A stretch of 64,000 bases of DNA from Dyadobacter bucti (GCF_005869225.1 NZ_SWFP01000001.1:248001-312000), one strand, 5' to 3'. Shown: positions 16,261 through 25,243, numbered from the stretch's first letter. The notes: generated from the sequence alone by a model not told the origin. Numbers and translations: made by a program.

Positions 16261-18273
16261 ATGATTGACGCGATTAACAGCCACGATGACAACCTGCTTG
16301 TCGCCATTGAAAGGTTCGAACTTGTTGCGAAAGCCACGCGTGATGTGATCTGGGACTGGGACCTTGTAAACGGTACCGTCTGGTGGAACAGCGGTATGGA
16401 ACTGATTTTTGGCTACGCCATCGGAGATGTGGGCACCGGCCCTGAATCCTGGTTCGACAGGATCCATCCCGACGACCAGGAGCAAGTGGTCAAAAGTATC
16501 CATGATGTCATTGATCAGGGAGGCACCAATTGGGCCGATTTCTACCGTTTCCGCCGCGCCGACGGTACTTATGCCAAAGTTCACGACCGGGGTTATGCGA
16601 TTCGGACGGACGGTAAGGCTGTCAGGATGGTTGGCTCTATGATCGATGTTACGGAACAGCTGAGATTGCAGGAAGCGAACAGAGAAAGTGAAGAAAACCT
16701 CAAATTCGCAATGCAAGCCGCCCAGCTCGGTGCCTGGAACCTTGACCCCATCGGGCAGACCGTGCACTGGGACGACCGGTGCCGTGAACTGTACGGTTTC
16801 CCATCCAAAAATGAACTCAGATACGAAAATCTTGTAAAGTTTATCCACCCCGGAGATAGGGACCGCATGATGACTGCGGTGAGAGATGCCCTGGATCCTG
16901 CTATCAGGAGTACCTATGACATCCGGTACCGGACCGTAGGAGCCAGCGATAAAAAACTGAGATGGCTGCATTGCAGAGGACAGGCTTATTTTGATAACCA
17001 GGGAAAAGCCTACCGTTTTTCAGGTATTTCAAGGGACATTACGGATGAAGTCGATAACCGTGAAAAAGTGCTCTGGGCTGATCAGCAAGCCGCTATGACC
17101 CTTGAAGAATCAGGGGCCGGCTCGTTTCATGTCAAACTGGAAACAGATGAACTGATTTATACCCCGGTAATGGCCCAGATCATCACCGGACGGGAAAGCA
17201 GCAAAGTAACCAGGGACGTTTTCATTCGCCATATTCACCCTGATGATGCTGCTCTTCGGTTACAGGCTTATCAAAAAGCCGAGACGACAGGCCAGCTCAG
17301 ATATGAGGCACGCTTTATATGGGAAGATAATTCTGTTCACTGGATCAGGGCGATTGGCCGCTACCTCTATGACAGCTCCGGAAAGGCGGTGTCACTGTCC
17401 GGGCTTGTGATGGATATAACCGATCGGATCGAGTCCGAACAAAGATTAAAAACTGGTGAAGAGCGTTATCGCCAGCTGGCTGAGGAACTGGAACAACGGG
17501 TCAGCCAACGGACAGAAGAACTGCGCCAGGCAAATCAGGAGCTGATCAGTTCCAATAACAATTTGCAGCAGTTTGCCTACGCGGCCAGTCACGACATGAA
17601 AGAGCCCCTTCGGAAGATCCAGTCATTCAGTTCCCGTTTACAAACAATTTACGGCAAGGAATTTGATGACAACGGCACCTTCATGCTCAACCGCATCCAG
17701 GATGCTTCCAGCAGAATGTCCCTGATGATCGACGATCTGCTGGCTTATTCAAGGCTTACCGCAGAGATGAACTTCGAGCCTGTCTCTCTCGATGAGCTCC
17801 TGGCAAGCGTACTCGCTGACCTGGAAATATCCATTCAGGAACAAAACGCAGAAATCACTTCGGACCCCTTACCGGAGATATGGGGAAATGCAGGTCAGCT
17901 GGCGCAGCTGATACAAAACCTGCTGACCAATGCCATCAAATACAGGCGACCCGATGAGTCGCCGAAGATCAGGATAACTGCTTCTGATGTAAACGAAAAT
18001 GAAAAAAGATCCCTGCCAGCGCTTATCTCCGACCACCCCTACGTAAGGCTTGAAATATCAGATAATGGAATCGGATTTGACGAAAAATACATTGAGAGGA
18101 TTTTCCAGATGTTCCAGCGTCTGCACGGAAGAGGCGAATTTTCCGGTTCCGGGATCGGACTGGCGATCTGTAAAAAGGTTGTTCAAAATCATCACGGCTA
18201 CATTTCTGCCAAAAGCATCCAAGGTGAGGGCTCCACTTTTGTAGTATATCTCCCGGCGGTCCGGCAGGAATGA
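16261..18273 (+). CDS. Soluble PAS-domain sensor histidine kinase
   Basis: 670 residues with no signal peptide or membrane segment, so probably cytoplasmic. Three PAS/PAC modules run from about 20 to 400, each with a PAS_3-like core (WDWDLVNGTVWWNSGM; WNLDPIGQTVHWDD; SFHVKLETDELIYT) and the DITD/DVTE closing turn. A coiled-coil linker leads to the HisKA helix with phospho-acceptor His444 in AASHDMKEPLRK. The ATPase domain shows the N box (LIQNLLTNAIKYR), G1 (DNGIGFD) and G2 (GSGIGLAICKK). The architecture is that of phytochrome-type kinases without the chromophore domain. No response regulator is encoded nearby, so it is an orphan kinase. Signal unknown. Confidence 0.93.
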   Translation: MIDAINSHDDNLLVAIERFELVAKATRDVIWDWDLVNGTVWWNSGMELIFGYAIGDVGTGPESWFDRIHPDDQEQVVKSIHDVIDQGGTNWADFYRFRRADGTYAKVHDRGYAIRTDGKAVRMVGSMIDVTEQLRLQEANRESEENLKFAMQAAQLGAWNLDPIGQTVHWDDRCRELYGFPSKNELRYENLVKFIHPGDRDRMMTAVRDALDPAIRSTYDIRYRTVGASDKKLRWLHCRGQAYFDNQGKAYRFSGISRDITDEVDNREKVLWADQQAAMTLEESGAGSFHVKLETDELIYTPVMAQIITGRESSKVTRDVFIRHIHPDDAALRLQAYQKAETTGQLRYEARFIWEDNSVHWIRAIGRYLYDSSGKAVSLSGLVMDITDRIESEQRLKTGEERYRQLAEELEQRVSQRTEELRQANQELISSNNNLQQFAYAASHDMKEPLRKIQSFSSRLQTIYGKEFDDNGTFMLNRIQDASSRMSLMIDDLLAYSRLTAEMNFEPVSLDELLASVLADLEISIQEQNAEITSDPLPEIWGNAGQLAQLIQNLLTNAIKYRRPDESPKIRITASDVNENEKRSLPALISDHPYVRLEISDNGIGFDEKYIERIFQMFQRLHGRGEFSGSGIGLAICKKVVQNHHGYISAKSIQGEGSTFVVYLPAVRQE

Positions 18274-18295
18274 CGTTGCTGGTCCGTATGCAAAA

Positions 18296-18586
18296 TTATT
18301 TTTGCCAGATGTCCTCAAACTGTTCGGGATGCCTCCTGAACTGTGCTTGCACGTATACGCATAACGGAATAACCTGCAAATGGTTTTCCCTCGCGTATTT
18401 AACCATTTCATCTAAAAGTTTGCGGGCCAGCCCTTTCCCTTCCATTTCCGGGTTCACTTCGGTGTGATATGCCGTCAATGCTGTTTCCGAAATGGCCACC
18501 GCCATTTCACCGACTTTTTTGCCATCTTCTTCAATGACGAATACGCCTCTTCTGCGATTATCCAGTTTCAGACTAACTTCGCTCAT
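18296..18586 (-). CDS. GNAT-like N-acetyltransferase, short CG-type
   Basis: 96 residues. The motif VNPEMEGKGLARKLLDEMVKYARENHLQVIPLCVYVQAQFRRHPE matches the short acetyltransferase family (Acetyltransf_CG/YjdJ-like) with the acetyl-CoA loop EGKGLA. Members are half the size of ordinary GNATs, and the length here is complete for that group. It converges on the histidine kinase with 22 bp between stops. Substrate unknown. Confidence 0.85.
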   Translation of the reverse strand: MSEVSLKLDNRRRGVFVIEEDGKKVGEMAVAISETALTAYHTEVNPEMEGKGLARKLLDEMVKYARENHLQVIPLCVYVQAQFRRHPEQFEDIWQK

Positions 18587-18680
18587 GCCTTGTATATTTT
18601 GTATTAATGTTGATCCCTGCTGACAAATTCATGCATATTCCGGTAAAAAACAAATAAAAACACGGGAGAAAAGATCATGT

Positions 18681-18711
18681 TTTGGAGAAGGGTGATTTCT
18701 GTATATTTTTG
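18681..18711 (+). promoter_or_regulatory. Bacteroidota-type promoter TTTG-N19-TATTTTTG
   Basis: TTTG at 18681-18684, 19 bases, then TATTTTTG at 18704-18711 match the -33/-7 consensus (TTTG/TAnnTTTG) of the Bacteroidota primary sigma factor. Transcription would start near 18718. This supports the downstream ATG at 18752 as start of the next gene, since an ATG at 18677 would lie upstream of the promoter. Confidence 0.72.
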
Positions 18712-18751
18712 GTGTAAAACAGTTTTTGTCACACACTATACTCCATCTGAA

Positions 18752-19270
18752 ATGCTCCTGAAACTTCTGTGCCCACTTCTTTTTATTTCCGGCCTGTACT
18801 GTCTTATTAAAAGTATCAGCGGAATTATGAACCTTTACGGCGGTAAAATAATCGAATTCCCCGCCAACAGCCCCTCCAACGATTTTGATATTGATAATCC
18901 TGGTGATTATGAAATATCCCTCAAACGTCCCTTTACCTTCAAAGGCATCAAAACCGACATGGTTTTTAGCTTAACCAATAAAACCACAGAAAACGAACTG
19001 ACGGTGGTAAAAGTGCTGAACCTGCTGGGTACCAGAAAAGACCTGTCCGGTAACCGCATCATACCTGTGGCGGAATTTGCGGTCACAGAAAAAGGCCTTT
19101 ATCACATCGAAATTGTAGATTTCCCCAGTTACCGAGCGAAGGACCAATTTATCATTATGCCCAAAACAGGAGGACGTGCCGTGCCACTTACCTTCGCCAT
19201 TGTTTTTTCAGGGATTGCTGCCATTGCCGGGTTGGTCCTGAGCATACTGGCCTTTCTGAACAAATTCTGA
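18752..19270 (+). CDS. Hypothetical two-pass membrane protein
   Basis: About 172 residues from the ATG at 18752, chosen because of the promoter just upstream. A hydrophobic segment at the start (LLKLLCPLLFISGLYCLI) and one at the end (LTFAIVFSGIAAIAGLVLSILAFL) flank a soluble, beta-rich region of about 110 residues. It would therefore present the middle domain to the periplasm or the cytoplasm. No family is recognised and no catalytic motif is visible. It converges on the isomerase gene with 9 bp between them. Confidence 0.68.
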   Translation: MLLKLLCPLLFISGLYCLIKSISGIMNLYGGKIIEFPANSPSNDFDIDNPGDYEISLKRPFTFKGIKTDMVFSLTNKTTENELTVVKVLNLLGTRKDLSGNRIIPVAEFAVTEKGLYHIEIVDFPSYRAKDQFIIMPKTGGRAVPLTFAIVFSGIAAIAGLVLSILAFLNKF

Positions 19271-19279
19271 GGCAAATCA

Positions 19280-20194
19280 TCAGACGCCTTCGGCCGCTTT
19301 TTTCATTTTGGCGAGACCCGTTTTCGCTACCAGCAATGCATCCTGCGCATAATAATCTTTGTTGAAAACTTCGAAAGAAAGTATGACCGGCTTATCGGGG
19401 TTTTTGAGCGAAATCAGCAGGTCTTTGAGTGGTGCAACGCCATCGCCGGCGTAGACCCTGTCGGCGTCAGTAATCGTTTCACGCGGCGGCGTGGCGGGAT
19501 AATCATTGATATGGAATATTTCGATCATTGGTTTCCCCACAGCCTTTACACTGTCCATACCCGAACCGCCTTTGTGCAAATGATAAACGTCCATCAGCAA
19601 ACGTGCCGAAGGATGCCCCGATTCGACCGCTACATATAAAATTTCTCCCACCCGGCTTAGGTTTTTGGAAAAGCCCCAGAGTTCCAGATGCGGTACCACG
19701 CCGGTTTTGTCGCCCAGTTCTAGAATCGTGCGATAGCGTTCCGCTACTTTCGCCAGATCGAGCGACGGCCCGGTAGTAGCTCCCATGGGCGGTGCTGCCA
19801 CGCGGGGGCAGCCGATTTGCGCCAACTGTTCCATTTCCATTTTGAGCTGATCCAATGCCTTGGCACGCGTAGCTTCGTCGTCCACGATCCAGGGTGCAAA
19901 TCCGATGGCATCCTCTACCTTCAAGCCCAGATCATCAATAATCCGTTTGGCTTCCGGAAGCGTGCCTCCGGTTTTGAGATAATCCTGTAAAGTATTAATC
20001 CATATCTCCACAGCTCCATATCCTGCTTTCGCCGCTACTTCCAGCTCTTTCCTGAACCCGAGTTTGTGACCCCGTAAAGTGCTCATGTTCAAAGAATAGA
20101 CAAAAGCGGGGTTTTTGGTCTTCATGATGTCGAGAGGTAATGTACCCGCTCCGGTAACGGCCAGAACGGAGGATAGTGCTTTTCTGCGGTCCAT
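19280..20194 (-). CDS. Sugar phosphate isomerase/epimerase family protein, Tat-like signal
   Basis: 304 residues, AP endonuclease 2 / xylose isomerase-like TIM barrel. The MDRRKALSSVLAVTGAGTLPLD start resembles a twin-arginine signal. Internal motifs fit the fold: GYGAVEIWINTLQDYLKTGG, GVVPHLELWGFSKN with metal-binding Glu, ARLLMDVYHLHKGG, and EIFHINDYP supplying His and Asp. Substrates in this family include keto sugars and inositols; the exact one is unknown. A second such protein is at 25244. Together with Gfo/Idh/MocA proteins it suggests oxidised-sugar metabolism. Confidence 0.88.
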   Translation of the reverse strand: MDRRKALSSVLAVTGAGTLPLDIMKTKNPAFVYSLNMSTLRGHKLGFRKELEVAAKAGYGAVEIWINTLQDYLKTGGTLPEAKRIIDDLGLKVEDAIGFAPWIVDDEATRAKALDQLKMEMEQLAQIGCPRVAAPPMGATTGPSLDLAKVAERYRTILELGDKTGVVPHLELWGFSKNLSRVGEILYVAVESGHPSARLLMDVYHLHKGGSGMDSVKAVGKPMIEIFHINDYPATPPRETITDADRVYAGDGVAPLKDLLISLKNPDKPVILSFEVFNKDYYAQDALLVAKTGLAKMKKAAEGV

Positions 20195-20300
20195 TAATAC
20201 GGTATCTGATTTAAATGTTGATTTCTTGTTAAAGCCGCCCGCGGGAATTTTTTACCGCTGATTGGTGTAAATTCATTGACAATAAAAAGACAACCTTCTC

Positions 20301-20795
20301 ATGGAAACAGACGATTATCAGCTGCCCGCGCAGACCAGAATAGGACACGTTCACCTGAAAGTAGCCGACCTGGAACGTGCGATTGATTTTTATTGCGGTT
20401 TACTTGGATTTGAGATCACGGCCCGCTACGGGGCCCAGGCTGCTTTTATATCCGCTGGCGGTTATCACCACCATATCGGGCTCAATACCTGGTACAGCAA
20501 AGACGCCCCTCCTGCCCCGCAGCATGGCGTGGGCTTGTTTCATACCGCAATTCTCTACCCTACCAGAAAAGACCTGGCGACGATTTTCAATCGTTTGCGG
20601 CAAGCGGACTACCCATTTTCCGGCGCAAGCGACCACGGTGTTTCCGAGGCGCTTTACCTCAACGACCCCGATGGCAACGGCGTGGAATTATACTGGGACA
20701 GGCCCAAAGAGCTTTGGAACTACATGCCCGACGGGACTGTCGAAATGTATACGAAAAGTTTGAATCTGGCTGGTTTGCTGGCAGAGTTGAAGTAG
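20301..20795 (+). CDS. VOC family protein (glyoxalase/extradiol dioxygenase-like)
   Basis: 164 residues with two betaalphabetabetabeta modules. The first metal-ligand region is RIGHVHLKVADLERAIDFYCGLLGF with His16/His18; HTAILYP gives the middle His and DPDGNGVELYWDR ends with the Glu ligand. Members include glyoxalase I, ring-cleaving dioxygenases and fosfomycin-resistance enzymes. The overall pattern is nearest to the CatE-like catechol 2,3-dioxygenase group, but the activity cannot be assigned. Divergent from the isomerase gene at 20194. Confidence 0.88.
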   Translation: METDDYQLPAQTRIGHVHLKVADLERAIDFYCGLLGFEITARYGAQAAFISAGGYHHHIGLNTWYSKDAPPAPQHGVGLFHTAILYPTRKDLATIFNRLRQADYPFSGASDHGVSEALYLNDPDGNGVELYWDRPKELWNYMPDGTVEMYTKSLNLAGLLAELK

Positions 20796-20842
20796 TTAGA
20801 ATTCAATTCCCAAATGTATAAGAACGGCCATTTCCACTTCCC

Positions 20843-21134
20843 TCATTTTTCCTGACTTAATTGACCGATCCGATTACCAAATCGGATCTTGTCAATAGTC
20901 CTTATCTGATTACCCTTTACTTTTGATTCGTTTTTTCAATCCTCCTTCATTGATTAGAAGAAGCACCTCAAAAGGATAAATCTTATTTGTACTTGAGGTT
21001 ATTGGCAAAACAGTTATAGTAGCCCCGTATTGATTATTAAAGTCATTGGAAATGATTAGTACCGGCCGCGTTTTTGCTGTTTCGCTTCCAAGGGTTGGAT
21101 CAAGATTAGCCCAATATATCTCTCCTTTATTCAT
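20843..21134 (-). pseudogene. MazF/PemK-type toxin with a frameshift
   Basis: From the ATG at 21134 the frame encodes an RNase toxin of the MazF/PemK fold (GEIYWANLDPTLGSETAKTRPVLIISND...). It stops early at 20910 after 74 residues. The expected C-terminal helix is present in another frame: removing one base from the A6 run (plus strand T6 at 20931-20936) restores reading through LKNESKVKGNQIRTIDK and on to a stop at 20843, giving about 97 residues. The toxin therefore seems inactivated, or the base call in the homopolymer is wrong. It abuts the antitoxin gene with no gap. A sequencing error cannot be excluded. Confidence 0.8.
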
Positions 21135-21356
21135 TTACAAATTTTCAAAATCAGCAAATGAGAAGTCTTTTGCAATAATCAAATCCTCTTTGGCAGTTGC
21201 TTGGTAGCCTTCTTTCAAAAGAGTTTCTAGTTTAGTTTTTTTCTCTCTCGCTATTTTTTCATCGATCGCTTCCTTGGCGAATAGACTTTCATCTTTTGAC
21301 AAAGAATGTATAAAATCGACTACTGGATCAGGCAGGTCAAGTTGTATCGTCTTCAT
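21135..21356 (-). CDS. Antitoxin of a MazF-type pair
   Basis: 73 residues, charged and helical (MKTIQLDLPDPVVDFIHSLSKDESLFAKEAIDEKIAREKK...AKDFSFADFENL). The start resembles ribbon-helix-helix-like antitoxins, and the acidic aromatic tail is what usually occupies the toxin active site. Its stop codon immediately precedes the toxin ATG, a typical toxin-antitoxin arrangement. It is named from this position; the sequence alone is not diagnostic. Confidence 0.75.
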   Translation of the reverse strand: MKTIQLDLPDPVVDFIHSLSKDESLFAKEAIDEKIAREKKTKLETLLKEGYQATAKEDLIIAKDFSFADFENL

Positions 21357-21454
21357 GTGCGTTTTAGTTTTAATAAAATTTAAGATATTTTGCTATGAAT
21401 TCAACCGGACTTCGCTCCCCAGTTCCTGATTTTAAGTTACCTAAAAGAGTAACA

Positions 21455-22591
21455 TCAATACTTCATCATCAAATTCAGCAATTTCCGATCCAGTTTGTGA
21501 CCGTGAAAATCTTCATAGGCTACATCAGCGCGGCGGGAATCAAGTACTCCGAAATCCCCGGCGAACTCCCATAGAGAAAACCCGATTCCGTTGGATGAAA
21601 GGATATCCAGCACGTCATTGAACCACGCCAGAAAAACGGGATGAGGTGTTTTGTTCCAGCTGCCGCATTCTCCGCAGTGAACACCGACCCCTTTGCCGAT
21701 CAGGTCGATCCAGGGTTGGTAAAACTTTTCGAGCAGCTCGCGGCTGAGATATTTGTCTCCTACCTGGCCCGGCCACTTCGGTTCCGGGATATTCGCCGTA
21801 TCCTTCATAGCCCACGGTGCTTTATAATGCGAAATGATCCCGGGATTATATCCCCGGCAGCTTTGCGCAACATCCAGGTCTGTAATTTCGGGGATCACTG
21901 ACGAACCCACATCATTGCCGTCGGCGATGATCAGGTGCTTCGGATTTTCCTTGCGGATCGCCTCGGAGGCGGCGATTACAAGTTTCCGGTAAACTGCGCC
22001 GGGGACCGAAGTCCTTTTCGAAAGCTGATCGTTCATATCCTCCCGCATGCTCGGCTCGTTCAGCAGGTCGAAACTGATGCTTTTGGAGGAAACATTCTTA
22101 TACCGCTTCGCCCACATGTTCCAATGGAAACAAAACGCATCCAGCGCCTTCTGGTCTGTCCATAAATTGTAGGGTTCGTGAAAACCAGCATTTACGCAAT
22201 AACCGGGTGCACGGTGCAAATTGAGACTGACGTGTATATTGTATTGATGGGCAGCCTGAACCAGCTTGTCGATCTGATCCACCGCGCGCTCATCAATCTG
22301 GTAAACTTCCTCGGGCGTAATGTTGCGGCTGCGGTCAAATCTGACATAAGCCGGATAAGCGATCGGAATCCTGACGAAATCAAATCCCCAGTCGCTCATC
22401 CATTTCAATTGTTCGGATGCAGTTGCTTTGCGCTGTTTGTTAGGATCAGGAGAGAAAAAATCCAGTAGATTAAATCCCTTCCATTTCGGTAATTTGTTTT
22501 TTGCCTTTACTTCCGTGAAAGCAAGTCCGGGCGACGCTGTGCCCAATGCAACCACGGCCCCTGTATTTTTAATGAAAGTCCTCCGATGCAT
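21455..22591 (-). CDS. Glycoside hydrolase family 5-like protein, Tat signal
   Basis: 378 residues. HRRTFIKNTGAVVALG is a twin-arginine signal. The TIM barrel shows GH5 hallmarks: FVRIPIAYP, VSLNLHRAPGY, FDLLNEPS with acid/base Glu179, and VHCGECGSWNK with the probable nucleophile Glu308. GH5 members cleave beta-glycosidic bonds in cellulose, mannan or related glycans; the subfamily is not evident. Tat export is unusual for a GH5 but matches several neighbours. It stands alone on the minus strand, with the toxin-antitoxin pair downstream. Confidence 0.9.
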   Translation of the reverse strand: MHRRTFIKNTGAVVALGTASPGLAFTEVKAKNKLPKWKGFNLLDFFSPDPNKQRKATASEQLKWMSDWGFDFVRIPIAYPAYVRFDRSRNITPEEVYQIDERAVDQIDKLVQAAHQYNIHVSLNLHRAPGYCVNAGFHEPYNLWTDQKALDAFCFHWNMWAKRYKNVSSKSISFDLLNEPSMREDMNDQLSKRTSVPGAVYRKLVIAASEAIRKENPKHLIIADGNDVGSSVIPEITDLDVAQSCRGYNPGIISHYKAPWAMKDTANIPEPKWPGQVGDKYLSRELLEKFYQPWIDLIGKGVGVHCGECGSWNKTPHPVFLAWFNDVLDILSSNGIGFSLWEFAGDFGVLDSRRADVAYEDFHGHKLDRKLLNLMMKY

Positions 22592-22686
22592 AGTTTTAAA
22601 CCGATGTCGTGAATAAGGTTACCTTCCTTAAAATACATTCGGATAAAGGTTATACTTACTATGCAGGATGTTATCTCCCGTATGCG

Positions 22687-24699
22687 TTACCTGGTTTGGA
22701 TCGTTCCTGTAATTGTGTACCCAGTCCGGCCGTTCCAGTTGTAAACCATTTCCACCCCGCCGTTCCTGATGTATTTTGCCTTCATTTTTTGGTGCAAAAC
22801 CGAAGGCTGTTGTACGCCGTTGACTACCAATTCATCATCGGAGAGCTTATAGGACAATTTTTTTGTATCCTTAATGACGCCTTCCTGCATTAAATCGTCG
22901 ATCAGCCGCTCCTGCATCTTTTCATATTCGGCGCGCTGTTTTTCGGCCTGCTGCCTCGTGATCTCAGCCTGTTGCCGGATAACATCTGCTTGCTGGCGCA
23001 CTTTTTCAGCATTTTGCCGCTGTATTTCGGCGTCAGCCCGCATTTTTTCGGCCATTTTTTTCAAATCCTCATTCTGGTTTCGGATCTGGTCGGAATTTGT
23101 CTGACTATTGCTATTGGTCATACGTTCGTTCTGCACTTTCACACGCATCAATTCGGTTTCTTTCCGAATTTTTTCCGCCTGAATCCGCATTTCTTCTGCT
23201 TTAACCCTGTCCTGGCTGGCCTGTTGCCGCAGTACCTCGGCTTCCTGTCTTATTTTCTCCGCCTCCATTCTATATCCGTCCGCCTTGCTTCTCATTTCAT
23301 CAGCTTTCAAGCGGTCGGCTTCCGCATGCTCGTGCGCCACTTTTATCTCCGCTACTATTGCATCAATCTCGGACTGGTGAGCCGCTATTTTATCCGCAGG
23401 AATCTGTTCCCCGTCGATTTTGAGAGAGGTAATCTTACCATCCGTTTCAACGATCTCATATTGCTTGTCATTGGAATTTACATGATACGTATTGGTCCCG
23501 CTGTCGAGCCCCGGAATTTTGTTGGGGGCAGGTAAAGTATCAGGATGTACTGACAATTCATTCACAATCAAATTCTTACTTTTATGCAGCTCTTGAATAG
23601 CAGCAGGTTTCTCTTTGGCATTTACGCTAACTTTCGGTTCTGGATCGGCAGCGGTAAAAGCAACCGACAAGGCAGCGGCGGTGATCAGACTGGCAGTTAC
23701 AAATAATTTTTCCATGGCATCTAAAGGTTTATTGTTGTTATAAATAATTCGCTTAATCCTGTATAACAAAGGGTTACGACTTTTCGCGAAGGCCATCTGC
23801 AAATCCGCGCTATTCAGTTTATAATCCTGAAAAGTCACCAGTGCCTCGATAAAAGACGTTTTATCCTGTAAAACGGCTATCGCCAGGTCATCGCAGCAAT
23901 GTTCTCTCTCCTCTTTGATCAAAGAAGAGATCCATAACAAAGCTGGATTAAAGAAAAAGAGGTTTTCGCAGCATATCTGGAGCAGGTTGACCAGATAATC
24001 ATTTCTCCGGATATGTGCCAGCTCATGCAGGATAATTGCCTCTACCTGCGCCTGTGAGAGGTTTGTCAAAAGCCCTACCGGCAAAAGAATGACCGGTTTG
24101 AAAAACCCTGTGACCATTGGAACGGTTATAATCTCAGATTCCATCATTACCACAACCTGATGGATGCCCAGTGTTTTTGATAAGGATTTTAACCTGTTTT
24201 TCCAATGCGCGGACGGTTCATGGATTTTCTGTTTCCTGACCATTTTTATATATGCAAATCCGGCCGTCGCCTGCAGGGATTTAAAGCAGAATACAAGCAG
24301 CCAGACCGTCACAATATGAAATGAATAATTGTGGCAGAATTGAACTATTGTATTTATAATCAAGCTTTTAATATTTGTAAGGTCATTATTTTTCACAAAA
24401 GCAGCGGTTGTGACCGTCTGTTCCCCAGCCAGCACAATCAACCCGTTTTTTGATTCAGCATGTGCGTTTCCGGAATTCATTAAACTCCAGAAAGTCAACC
24501 CGCTCGCAGCTACAAAAACCACCAGCAACAAGGAAAGCAGATTATACCTCACCGCGGGTTTTGACTTTCCTGTCAACGCCAGGACCGCGCCTGCTGCGAC
24601 TGCCAGCAACAGCCCCTGCCAGATTGAATGAAACAGTGTAAGGCAAACTGCCTGTACAAGTTTTTGAAAAAAGGGATGATCAATGATATCAAAATTCAT
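22687..24699 (-). CDS. BlaR1-like M56 membrane metallopeptidase with coiled-coil tail
   Basis: 670 residues. Membrane helices lie near residues 15-45, 52-75 and 125-150. The M56 zinc site is HELAH (His225, Glu226, His229), with a downstream EREHCCD that may supply the third ligand. In BlaR1/MecR1 the C-terminus is a penicillin-binding sensor. Here, from about 460 to 605, there is instead a long charged helix rich in a seven-residue pattern of the RQQAE type, strongly suggesting a coiled coil, followed by about 65 residues with no recognised domain. The signal it senses is therefore unlikely to be beta-lactam binding by the usual domain. Located 30 bp after the repressor gene, so one operon. 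Confidence 0.88.
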   Translation of the reverse strand: MNFDIIDHPFFQKLVQAVCLTLFHSIWQGLLLAVAAGAVLALTGKSKPAVRYNLLSLLLVVFVAASGLTFWSLMNSGNAHAESKNGLIVLAGEQTVTTAAFVKNNDLTNIKSLIINTIVQFCHNYSFHIVTVWLLVFCFKSLQATAGFAYIKMVRKQKIHEPSAHWKNRLKSLSKTLGIHQVVVMMESEIITVPMVTGFFKPVILLPVGLLTNLSQAQVEAIILHELAHIRRNDYLVNLLQICCENLFFFNPALLWISSLIKEEREHCCDDLAIAVLQDKTSFIEALVTFQDYKLNSADLQMAFAKSRNPLLYRIKRIIYNNNKPLDAMEKLFVTASLITAAALSVAFTAADPEPKVSVNAKEKPAAIQELHKSKNLIVNELSVHPDTLPAPNKIPGLDSGTNTYHVNSNDKQYEIVETDGKITSLKIDGEQIPADKIAAHQSEIDAIVAEIKVAHEHAEADRLKADEMRSKADGYRMEAEKIRQEAEVLRQQASQDRVKAEEMRIQAEKIRKETELMRVKVQNERMTNSNSQTNSDQIRNQNEDLKKMAEKMRADAEIQRQNAEKVRQQADVIRQQAEITRQQAEKQRAEYEKMQERLIDDLMQEGVIKDTKKLSYKLSDDELVVNGVQQPSVLHQKMKAKYIRNGGVEMVYNWNGRTGYTITGTIQTR

Positions 24700-24729
24700 G
24701 GCTGACAGATTGTAAAAGTTTGGAGCAAC

Positions 24730-25095
24730 TTACTTATCCAGCTTTTTCAGGAAATCCCTGATCTCGTCCAATTCCTCTCTGGATGTATTTTTATTACCGA
24801 AAAGCTGCATCACCAGGCTTGAAGCGGAGCCTTTGTACATAGAGTCCACGAATTTTTCGAGAAGGGCCGTTTTAGTCCTGTTTTCCTCTTCCGCTGGACT
24901 ATATACGTGTTTCATGCTGCTCTCGTCCCTGAGCAGAATCCCCTTTTCAGCCATGATCTGCATGAGCTTCAGGGTGGACGAGTATTGTACAGCTCGTTTC
25001 TGCTCGTTGAGGGTATCATTGACAAACCGGACCGTCGATGGGCCATGCTGCCAAAGGACTTGTAAAATCTCTAGTTCTGATTTCGTAGGCTCCAT
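24730..25095 (-). CDS. BlaI/MecI/CopY family winged-helix repressor
   Basis: 121 residues. The winged-helix reads EPTKSELEILQVLWQHGPSTVRFVNDTLNEQKRAVQYSSTLKLMQIMAEKGIL, typical of BlaI. The C-terminal part serves dimerisation and is the site of cleavage by the partner protease in known systems. It is first in the operon with the M56 peptidase and has a Bacteroidota promoter overlapping a dyad just upstream, in keeping with autorepression. Target genes beyond this operon are not visible. Confidence 0.92.
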   Translation of the reverse strand: MEPTKSELEILQVLWQHGPSTVRFVNDTLNEQKRAVQYSSTLKLMQIMAEKGILLRDESSMKHVYSPAEEENRTKTALLEKFVDSMYKGSASSLVMQLFGNKNTSREELDEIRDFLKKLDK

Positions 25096-25097
25096 TT

Positions 25098-25151
25098 GAA
25101 ACTGTTTTATAAGTAACGTTTCAAAGGTAGGAAAAATTTCGTACGAACAAT
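25098..25151 (-). promoter_or_regulatory. Promoter and likely operator of the BlaI-BlaR1-type operon
   Basis: On the minus strand TTG near 25148-25150, an 18-base spacer, and TACCTTTG (25122-25129) match the -33/-7 Bacteroidota promoter. An imperfect dyad, GAAAC...GTTTC, spans 25098-25122 between the -7 box and the ATG, where a BlaI dimer would block transcription. The operator role is inferred. Confidence 0.65.
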
Positions 25152-25188
25152 GGATTAGGTATATTATTTTTATAAAAACCTATAAACG

Positions 25189-25222
25189 CCAATAGCCCAG
25201 GACTTAAGTCCTGGGCTATTGG
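25189..25222. repeat. Perfect 34-bp palindrome, terminator or REP-like
   Basis: Two exact 17-base arms meet without a loop (left arm CCAATAGCCCAGGACTT). It sits 22 bp after the stop of the isomerase gene at 25244. There is no T run; with CTATAAA just before it (about 25180) it resembles the other CTATA-led hairpins in this window rather than an ordinary terminator. Confidence 0.8.
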
Positions 25223-25243
25223 TTATGTGGTTCGGGCTATCAA

